This document shows, in pieces, positions 56,156 through 64,000 of a stretch of DNA of 64,000 nt. Location: NCBI GenBank assembly GCA_949128115.1, contig OX421963.1, positions 4,216,001 through 4,280,000 on the forward strand, given 5' to 3'. The stretch comes from Anaspis maculata. Taxonomy: Eukaryota > Arthropoda > Insecta > Coleoptera > Scraptiidae. The position numbers and the translations under genes were made by a program. How positions within the stretch are numbered: position 1 is the first letter of the stretch; each line of letters opens with the position of its first letter. Under the pieces are notes generated by a model. That model saw only the letters and a list, made by a program, of their open reading frames with translations, was not told where the DNA came from and did no database searches.

Positions 56156-58297
56156 TAGTCCGGACGCTAAGGTCAAAATTTAGGGGGCACCCTTCACTTT
56201 TATAACAAGCAATGCCACTTGGCATACCTGTTGCCGAGACCATGTTTGACCGATTAAGATCAGGAGCCAAAGTCGTAGGTGATGCAGGCGCCGTATACAG
56301 GGTGTCGTATAGAAAAAAAGTGAAAAATTCGTATATCATTAACCGAACCAGATGGATTCACGTGAGTAGGCACATATATCCACAATATATTACCCATCGA
56401 GGAAGAGTCAACAGTTTTGGAAAATCTTGAGCGGTTCCTGAAATATTCCGGAAAAACTGAATTTTCTTCTAAATATTTTATTTCTCGGTAAATCAGTGAA
56501 TTTTCAAGATATCGAAGTGCAACTTGGTAAGTTTATGGCGAGTATTGTCATGAATAAAAAACGATCAGGAGCCAAATGCAGGGCCTGCTATTTCCAGAAG
56601 TAAGACAGTCAACTTTTTTTCTTCGTCACCGCCATCTTGAATCTCCGTTTTACTCAACAGTTGGAAAAGTGACAGTCGAATGTGAGAATGTTAGCATCCA
56701 GTCACCCTATTACAAAAAAGATGGCCTTGAAGCAAGGTGAGGGTGTCTTCATCAAGAAAACATTGTCACCCAAGGTTTTCATGGTAATACGCATTTGCAG
56801 CGCCTGTGATGGCTAATGAGAATTTTGAAAGAGAAGAGTGAGTTCTTTGTCACAATTCTACATTCATTTTGAGCTGAATTACCAAAATTCATGATGATCG
56901 GTCCAAAGGTAAACTCTTGATGGCTTGCTGAACCAAATAGGTGGCGCTTTTTGATGAGAAATGCAAAAAAAAATCGGGCTATCATTATCATGTTATCCCT
57001 CACGAAGAGAAGGCTGTTGCAAAAACTGAAACAAATCAACGCTGAAATGTTTTGTGAGATTGAAGCCTATATTCTTGAGCCAATAAATGTTGAACACATG
57101 TGTCCGGTTGCCAGAGAGAAGACATGGAAGGCGTGCATGCAGACAAAAAATTCAAAATTTTTATACACATATTTCATTCAGAAACCCACCAAAAGTCGAT
57201 GATCAACAATATTACATCCATTTTGAGATTTGGTACCAAAATTCATCATCATCGATCCAGAGACAAAATTTTGGTAGCTTTCTGAAAATAATACGTGGCT
57301 CAGAACTTGGAAAAAACTTTCTGCATGCAAGTCTCTCATGTCTTCTCTCTAACAAATGGACGCATGTGTCCAACATTTTATGGCTCAAGATTATAGGGTT
57401 GACTTTTCCAAAACATTTCAGCGTTGATAAGTTTAAGTTTTTGCAATAGCCTTCTCTTGGTGAGGGATGACGTGATGATGATTACTCGATTTTTATTGCA
57501 TTTTTCACCAAAACACGCCACATATTTGGTTCAGCAACCCACCAAAAGTTTACCTTAGGACCGATCATCATGAATTTTGGTAATTCAGCTCATAATGAAT
57601 GTAGAATTGTGACAAAGAGCTTACTCTGCTCTTTCAAATCTCTGATTAGCCATCACAGGCGCTGCAAATGCGTATTACCATGAAAACCTTGGGTAACACT
57701 GTTTTCTCGATGAAGAGACCCTTACCTTGCTTCAAGGCTATCTTTTTCATAATGGGGTGACTGGATGTCAACTATCTCACATTCGGTTGTCACTTTTTCA
57801 ACTGTTGAGTAAAACGGAAATTCAAGATGGCGGTCGCGAAGAAAAAAAAATTCACTGTCTTATTTCTGGAAATGGCAGGCCTTGCATTTGGCTCCTGATC
57901 GTTTTTGATTTATGACCATACTGGCCACAGAACTGCCAAGTTGCACTTCGATAACTTGAAAATTCACTGATTCACCAAGAAATAAAACATTCAAAAGAAA
58001 ATTCAGTTTTTCCTGAATATTTCAGGAACCGCTCAAGATTTTCCAAAACCGTTGACTTATCCTTGATGGGTAATATATTGTGAATATACATGCCTGTTCA
58101 CGTGAATCCACTTGGTTTGGTTAATGATACACATTTTTTTTACTTTTTTTCTATACGACACCCTGTATACGACGCCTGCATTGCTTGCGACTTTGGCTCC
58201 TGATCTTAATCGGTAAAACATGGTCTCTGCAACAGGTATGCCAAGTGGCATTGCTTGTTATAAAAGTGAAGGGTATTATACCTTAACATCCGGACTA
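56156..58297. mobile_element. Foldback palindrome 8, nested TAGTCCGGACG family member
   Basis: TAGTCCGGACGCTAAGG and CCTTAACATCCGGACTA are the ends. TACAGGGTG (56296) mirrors CACCCTGTA (58159). Arms continue through ACAGTTGGAAAAGTGACA (56660) and its partner (57793) to a centre near 57230. TA on both edges. It has the same arm module as foldbacks 3 and 7, and so belongs to the family that it interrupts. Confidence 0.88.
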
Positions 58298-59079
58298 TTA
58301 ATTGATGATTGCAAAACTTGGTAGGCTACCTCAAAGTACATCATGGTTCATAATGCGTAACATATTTTATCATTCCAGATGTTGCAAATGCCATCATGGA
58401 CACTAAAGCTTTGAAGAGCCAGAAAATACGTGAATGGCAATTCTTTCCCGCCGAACAGGTCACTAAATTATGATGAGGAGGTTGTTTTTGCGATGCAATG
58501 ATTCCATGTTACCATTATTATAATAACCAATCACTTTTTCAACGATGCCTCACAAGGCAGATTCAAGATGGTGCTCAAGAGGAAAAAAAAGTTGACAATC
58601 GTATTTCTGGAAATAGTTGGCTTAGGAATTGGCTACCCAACTCATATCATTTCTAACATTACTTTTTGTAGAAATAACAAGTATTGTGTCAATATCTCTA
58701 AGAATCACTTATTTATGGAAAAAAGAGTGTTCTTGTTTTTTTTCTGTTTTTCCCCTATATTTCAAAGACGGTTCAAGGTATTCAAGAACGGTTTACTGTG
58801 ACTTCATGAGCATAAAACAGTTTATGTGTGTGGTAAATTGAACGTCTCCACATGCTTCGGTTATTCAAATATAATTTTCCAACTTTTTTTTTCTGTTTCA
58901 CCCTGTATACGCTGCCGGCATGGATGGCGCTGATGGCTACCTTTCTGGATCGGAAGAGTATGATGCAAAGAATATTTTCACCGAGTGGCATCTTCTCATC
59001 AAAAAATGCAAGGTCCATTCCATTTTATGCAACTAGCATCCGAACTATTATGGCAATCCACCATGAGTGCCTATTAAGT

Positions 59080-59748
59080 GGAAGTCCAGGTTATCCTCGA
59101 CCTTTCCTGGGTATTGTGAGACCTTGTCGTTGGTGTAGGGGCTCAAGTAACTGCGATGATCCTGAGAGCTATGTCGGCGTTTGCCCAAGAGGGATTTTTT
59201 GGGACTTTCTAGGGTTTGTTCACAGTAGCTTCCTGAACATATCCCCAAAATTTCAGCTTGTTATTTGAAATTTCCAGGTTGAGCCAGTTTTTATTCCAAC
59301 TAGCCTGTACTACCTGGCTGGGACACTCATGCCGAGCAGGTCGATGGAGAGCGGTGAAAGCCAAGAAGCAGCACAAAGGGGCCTGAGCCTGAGCTGAGCG
59401 CCAGTCAGCCATTCATCATACCGTAATCACAGTGCACTCCACGGAAAGCACTCTCCTCACTCCTCAGCTTCCTCTCCTAGGTGCTGTAAGACCTTGAGGT
59501 AGTGGAGGGGCTCAAGTAGCTGTGATGATTCTGATAGCTAAGCCAGCGGGGACTGAACAAAGAAGCCCCTGGCAGAGGGTCACCCATGCCGGACAGGTCG
59601 AGGAAGAGCAGCGAAAGCCAAAAAACAGCACAACTTTTGGTTGGCCAGGGACCATTGAGAGCGGATATCCCCTCTGGCGACGAATCGGCGAGACAAATGA
59701 CATCCATACCTGGCAGAAGGTCTGAAATGCAAAGTAGGACACCGCGAC
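59080..59748 (+). repeat. Tandem 5' UTR units of the terminal non-LTR element
   Basis: TGTGAGACCTTGTCGTTGG (59122) and TGTAAGACCTTGAGGTAG (59485) begin two units about 363 bases apart. Both continue GGGGCTCAAGTA, CTG(C/T)GATGAT and later ATGCCG(G/A)(A/G)CAGGTCGA, GAGCAGCGAAAGCC. Tandem 5' repeats of this kind usually carry the internal promoter of non-LTR elements. Confidence 0.65.
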
Positions 59749-60750
59749 ATGGAAAAAAGTCAGCACCAAGAAACCTCGTCGAAAAACGGACCCCCGGATA
59801 CGGTGCAGGGGCTCGGATCCCCAGTACCCGTCGAGACAGAGAGTGGGCGAACGGGCTCCTCTCGACGGTCATCCAGCGACCGTTCAGCTTCTTTGGTGGC
59901 AGGCCAGGCCGAGGAAAGCAGCACTACTACTGGTGCACCGGACGACCAAGCAACAAAAATGGAAATTGAGAAGGAAGAAGAAGCTTTCCAGAGGGAAGGA
60001 AGTGTTTAACATTCCCCTCCATCGACTAACACAGATATAGGATGTAAAAACATAGACATACAGCTCAGCAAAGACGCGGGAGAAACGAAATACGAGGAAG
60101 ACGAAATATTTAAAACGCCATAATGTTTTCCAATATTAACAAGGACTTTGGGGAATTCTGGAACAGGAACCCCACTCCGAAGAAAAGCAGCTAAAAAAAA
60201 AGAATTAGGAGAGTCCAACTGTTGACATGGAGACAAGCGACATATTGATTTCCTTGATAAAGAGAACGGAAGAGCTTGCAGACTGCGGGGAACAAAATCA
60301 TAACGGACGACGTGAGGTGAGAGAGATAGCAGGCGAAATAGCAGCCATTACAAATAAAGCGATGGCGGAAAAAGGCAAAGATCACTCCGAACTATCAAAC
60401 CTCAAAAAGGAATACACAAAAGAGAAATGTGAGAACGGAACGCTAGAAACAGATATCGAGCTATTACAAATGGACGCCCAAAAGGAGGGAAAAGCGATTA
60501 AAGAACGAAATGGACAGGTGAAAGAGATTGATACTCTGTAAGTAAGAAGAAGTCGAAAGACAAAAATAAGAAATCGCGAAACTGAAAGAACATGTATTAG
60601 GGTTGAGGAGAGAGGACGAAAAACTTAGATGCCAAGTGGATGACAATGAGAACCTGAACCAGAGAATAGCCACTTGCATAAACCATGAGGAGGCAGTGAA
60701 AAATCGCAGAATGTAAATGGGAAATAGAAAACCACCAAAGTACAACAGAG
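59749..60750 (+). pseudogene. Non-LTR ORF1 N-terminal part: low-complexity region and coiled coil
   Basis: 59749-60009 encodes a Ser/Thr/Glu-rich, probably disordered stretch (PVETESGRTGSSRRSSSDRS). 60227-60541 encodes a charged helix (MAEKGKDHSELSNLKKEYTK, then IELLQMDAQKEGKAIKERNG). 60547-60715 continues it in another frame (EIAKLKEHVLGLRREDEKLR) with one stop. Together this is an N-terminal tail plus coiled coil, as in gag-like ORF1 proteins. Frameshifts near 60010, 60200 and 60540 show decay. The last codons run into the macro domain in frame (AECKWEIENHQSTTEMVGD), supporting one original ORF1. Confidence 0.65.
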
Positions 60751-61811
60751 ATGGTTGGCGATTTTTTCGAAGTCCCCGAAGGATACGCCCTAGCACACTG
60801 CGTGGCAGCGGATTTAGGAATGTATAGAAGACTTGCGGTGAGGTTCAAAGACCGCTCCCAAGGGATAACCGAATTGCGTCGACAAGGAATTGGAGTAGGC
60901 GGAGTCGCCTTCTCAACCAGAACTACCGAATTAGAGAATGGAACTCGAGCTCAACGTCAAATCTACTATTTGGCAACAAAAGACGTAACGTATGGTCCGA
61001 AAGTTTTGGGAATTTTTTTAAAAGCTAATAACTTTTTTTGGATAGTTTCAATTTTGTAGCTTAATATTGCAGAGACTAGCATCATCTTCAGCAATACCAA
61101 TTTCATATTCAACATATTGAAGATGGGTCATCATCTTTGATGGCTCTCAGTTTTCTTCTGCCATGTTCGATCATTCTCTGGACAACAGCAAGATTAATTT
61201 CTCTGAGCTCCTGCCTCCCAATGTACCGCAAGCTCGACCAATATAAGATTTTTGGTAAGTATTGAGCAGGATAGTATACGACAAGGGATGGGAAGCTGCA
61301 AATGAAGATCAATTACGGCGTCGCATTTTTCAATAACATTGGAGAATTCCACTTTTGAGAAATTGATACAGAAAATCATGGAACATGGCGGAAGAAAATT
61401 GAGACCCATCGAAGATGATGGTCCATTATCCATATGTTGAATATGAATTTGTTATTGTTATTTATAATGTTAATTTTTCCAATATCAAGTTGAAAAATTA
61501 AGACTATTCAGAAAAAGTTATTAGCTTTAAACAATTTCCCAAAACTTTCGGACCATACGTTATCTACGGGCAAGCCAACGTTAGCCACCCTATATCGAAG
61601 TCTGACGGAGCTTAGAGAGTTGATGCGGAAGCAAAATATCAGAAAAATTGCAATGCCAAGGATAGGCACAGGCAGGGACGAGATGGAATGGACATCAGTG
61701 AGAAAACTGACCGAGATTGTCTTCCGAAATGAGGATGTTGAAATACTAGTCTTTGGATTCAGAGGAAAATTCCGAATTCATAAGGAAGAACTTGACGAAA
61801 AAGATCTCTGA
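60703..61811 (+). pseudogene. Macro domain (TARG1/OARD1-like) in non-LTR ORF1, interrupted
   Basis: The family removes ADP-ribose from proteins or binds ADP-ribose. The first half (to 60990) reads VGDFFEVPEGYALAHCVAAD, LGMYRRLAVRFKDR and QIYYLATKDVT. The second half (61561-61811) reads STGKPTLATLYRSLTELREL, IRKIAMPRIGTGRDEMEW and FRNEDVEILVF. The order matches human TARG1 (GDLF..., LAHC, GIAVxFK, IYYLxTK, MPRIGxGxDxxxW). The K of the TK motif and the D of GxD, catalytic in TARG1, are kept. The glycine loop (normally MGAGIA) reads MYRRLA and is probably non-functional. A 565-bp palindrome separates the halves. Upstream coiled coil and downstream CCHC gag on the same strand argue that it is an ORF1 domain. 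A separately captured host gene is the alternative. Confidence 0.72.
60992..61556. mobile_element. 565-bp palindrome inserted in the macro domain
   Basis: ATGGTCCGAAAGTTTTGGGA at the left end and its complement at the right. Arms mirror through TTCATATTCAACATATTG (61103) and its partner (61430) to a centre near 61280. Direct ACGT flanks (60988-60991, 61557-61560). Excising the element with one ACGT restores the codons ...D V T L S T G K P T... in frame. Unlike the other palindromes it has no TACAGGGTG motif. Confidence 0.85.
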
Positions 61812-62711
61812 AACCTAGTAGACTAGCAACTAAAAAACCAGCTAACAATTTCACTGAAAGGAAAGCAGAAGCAATCTTAATAAACACGGAAGCAAACACC
61901 TACGCGAGCATTCTCCAGAAAACCAAAAAGATAATGTAACTGAGAAAGCATAGTAGAAGAGGTACGAAAAATAAAGAAGAGTAGAGACGGACAAATGGTC
62001 ATTCCGTTGGACAGAGAGGCCAAACAAGGAGAAGCATTGAAACAGATTATCGAGAATATAGCCGGTCAGCAGAAAGTGAGATTCGCTTTAAAAACTATGG
62101 CGACACGGGCCCTTGAACTCAAAGAGATAGAAGACGACATGTCAGAAGATAAAATATTGTATGCAATCAAGGCAAAATGCAAAAATCTCGGCCAAAGTAC
62201 TGAGCGAATAGAAATAAAGTGGACAAGGAAATACGGCGGATTACAAATGGCAATAATAACAGTAACAGGTGATCAAGCAAATGCACTGCTGAAAGAAGGA
62301 CAGTCAAGAATCGAATGGAACATCTGCACAATCATGGAAAGAAGGACTCAAGATACAAGATGCTTCCAGTGCTGCGACTTCGGCTATAAAAGATGGGAAT
62401 GTAAGGGACAAGATAGGACCAAACTGTGCCGCCACTGCGGCAGAAAAGACCACAGACCAACAACCTGCACGGACGAGCCATCCTGTTACTTGTGCTTGGA
62501 GAATGGAAAAGAAGGAAAACACTATCCCGGTTCAAAAAGATGCCGAGCATACGAAATGAGAAAGCAAACGCTGAAGGACCAACTCAAACAACAAACCAGA
62601 GCTCAAGGTATTTCAGCCAGCAAGTCACATCACAAGGAAAGAACGCTGAACCAAATCGAAGATAACAATAGAAAAAATGGCGAGCAGCCTGAAACTCCTC
62701 AGCAGTTATAA
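61812..62711 (+). pseudogene. Non-LTR ORF1 gag domain with three zinc knuckles
   Basis: Gag-like part of ORF1, which coats element RNA. The first stretch (about 61850-61937, shifted frame) reads KAEAILINTEANTYASILQK, the usual SYAxVLxxxK lead-in. From 61995: MVIPLDREAKQGEALKQIIE, then CFQCCDFGYKRWEC (CX2CX4YX4C, histidine replaced by tyrosine), CRHCGRKDHRPTTC (perfect CX2CX4HX4C) and CYLCLENGKEGKHYPGSKRC (longer third knuckle). Three knuckles of this layout are typical of R1/Loa-group ORF1. The frame is clean for 238 codons and ends at 62711; its methionine at 61995 is internal, not the native start. Confidence 0.85.
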
Positions 62712-62857
62712 AAAACGACAACGGCGAAAGCGACGGTCCACGAAGACGGAGTCTTCAAATAGTCGACAGAGACTTTCCGACAAGGAAACCGTAAACACAA
62801 AAGACAACAAACATCAAAGATCATCATGCAAGAATCAGAATTGAGTCCCCTCCCAAC

Positions 62858-64000
62858 ATGAAAGTACTACAAATAAACACAAACAACAGTAGCCATGCCC
62901 TGGACATGGCCCTCGCAGTCACCTCAAAAGAAAAGGTCGACATAATCGTAATAACGGAACCAAACAAAAAATGATGCTGTAACAAGACCAAAATATACGC
63001 AAATGAACAAAAAACGGCATGCATAATAAACTATAGCAAAAACTATCGGTTCCAAAAGCTATCGGATCCAAAAACTTCGAACAGGAAAATCCTTCGTGAA
63101 CATAGAGACAGAGGACTTGTCCATATACAGCATCTACATCAGCCCAAACGTTTATTTGAGACTTTTAACATCTAGTCGAGTCCAAGGTCATCTAGTCTAG
63201 CCGAGTCCGAAGCGAAAAGATTATTGTCACCGGAGACTCCAACACCAAGAATGAAATCTGGGGAGGCACAAAGACAGACAAAAGAGGTAACACTGTTCTG
63301 GACTGGTGCCAGTCACTCAACCTCAACATTCTGAACGATGGAAAATATCCAACCCTGGTGAGAACAAGAGGTGTCTCCTACATTGATCTCACGCTAGTCG
63401 ACGACCAGATCACAACTTTGAACCCATCGTGGAAGGTCCTAAACGACGAATCGCTCAGCGACCACCAATTTTCAGTGACGGACACACGAATAAAAAAGAA
63501 ACAATATCGACCTTTATATAAATATGGCCCAATACAACCCGGAAAACTTATAGCTAATTTCACGGAAATTCGTAGAGGACAGATGGATTTTGAAGTCAAA
63601 GAATGTACCAAACTCATCAGCGAGGCCTACAAAAAAACAACATCAAGGATACGCTGCGACCCAAATGGGCAAATACCATACTGGTGGTCGAACGAGATCC
63701 ACGAACTGATGAAAGCAACCAAAAAAATGAGGAGACGCTGGGAACGCTCACAAAAACAACGCAAGGCACAGTCAGTTGATTTCAAAGAAGAATACTCTGC
63801 AGCCAAAAAGCGACTTACAACAGAAATTCGAAGTGCCAAAAGACAAAAATTGGAAAGCAGATCTAGATAACGATATATTCGGAGCCGCCTACCAAATCGT
63901 ACGCTCACAAGCAAAGCTCAAAAACTCGAAAATTGACTTGACACAAAAAGAGAAACACGAACTCTTTCAACAACTGTTCCCAAGAAATGAAAGTCAACGA
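62858..64000 (+). pseudogene. Non-LTR ORF2: AP endonuclease, truncated by the window end
   Basis: Starts MKVLQINTNNSSHALDMALA, then VDIIVITEPNKK, the N-terminal strand of APE-type endonucleases in R1/Loa/Jockey elements. A stop follows, and SIYISPNV appears near 63128 in another frame. From about 63226: VTGDSNTKNEIWGG (GDxN motif), SYIDLTLVDDQ, SLSDHQ (SDH motif) and the linker IPYWWSNEIHELMKATKKM. The frame stops at 63870, but text shifts to NWKADLDNDIFGAAYQIVRS and ELFQQLFPRNES up to the last base, so the RT should begin just outside. At least three frame breaks: an inactive copy. Confidence 0.85.

Larger units (their letters stand above)
54695..59047. mobile_element. Foldback palindrome 7, TAGTCCGGA family, 4.35 kb multi-level
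   Basis: Edges TAGTCCGGATGCTAG and CTAGCATCCGAACTA. Arms of 130-140 bases lead to TACAGGGTG (54825) and CACCCTGTA (58899). Inner arms run to a common central ATCATCAATTG (about 55423-55433, 58300-58310). At that centre two more palindromes stand side by side: 55437-56151 and 56156-58297. All frames inside are mirror shadows. TA edges suggest a TA target. Confidence 0.88.

Noticed and set aside
1..64000. CRISPR array, phage or bacterial operon
   Set aside because: Repeats are either satellite-like without unique spacers or palindromic transposons; no cas, phage or bacterial genes are seen.

Overview
This window looks like repeat-dominated nuclear DNA of an animal, most likely an arthropod and plausibly an insect. 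It is AT-rich. Almost every recognisable protein remnant belongs to a transposable element: Ty3/gypsy, Penelope-like, and R1/Loa-type non-LTR. The only host-gene signal is one exon with splice sites that encodes a leucine-rich repeat (minus strand, 30216-30360). I see no bacterial or phage genes, rRNA, CRISPR array or complete host gene. The species cannot be named from the sequence.

Layout. 1-4.6 kb: a tRNA-like SINE head, degenerate repeats and two decayed gypsy reverse transcriptase (RT) fragments. 4.7-10.3 kb: a very diverged AAATC/GATTT-type satellite with a higher-order unit of about 1.86 kb. 10.9-12.8 kb: a foldback palindrome. 14.1-25.1 kb: two Penelope-like elements (PLEs) head to head. 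The left one was later split by a 5,031-bp tandem-repeat-TIR transposon (8-bp target duplication) and by a foldback. The right one was split by a 520-bp solo LTR (4-bp duplication). 25.3-27.5 and 28.4-29.7 kb: two more palindromes. 29.7-30.5 kb: single-copy-looking DNA with the LRR exon. 30.5-36.4 kb: a degenerate AGCTTTC-rich array whose strand bias flips near 33.1 kb. 37.1-38.2 kb: second copy of a 1.1-kb palindrome already seen at 20.9 kb. 41.5-43.3 kb: fragments of dispersed repeats and of a non-LTR 5' end. 45.7-49.4 kb: two palindromes. 49.5-52.7 kb: a decayed non-LTR element on the minus strand, interrupted by an 863-bp inverted-tandem insertion and a 203-bp tRNA-derived SINE with a 19-bp target duplication. 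54.7-59.05 kb: a 4.35-kb multi-level palindrome. 59.05 kb to the end: an R1/Loa-type non-LTR element on the plus strand that runs off the window.

Two observations stand out. (1) ORF1 of the last element contains, between a coiled coil and the CCHC gag domain, a macro domain resembling TARG1/OARD1-type ADP-ribosyl hydrolases. It is split by a 565-bp palindromic insertion. Removing that insertion with one ACGT target copy restores the reading frame, and the lysine and aspartate that are catalytic in TARG1 are still present. (2) The large palindromes here are concentric. In seven palindromes I find twelve pairs of the motif TACAGGGTG (left arm) and CACCCTGTA (right arm, a few degenerate), always inward-facing and always at mirror positions, and younger palindromes sit at the exact centres of older ones. 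This suggests either insertion targeted to palindrome centres or inverted duplication of arms built from the same module.

The elements do not form a working pathway. They form a stratigraphy in which paralogous copies and target duplications show the order of insertion.
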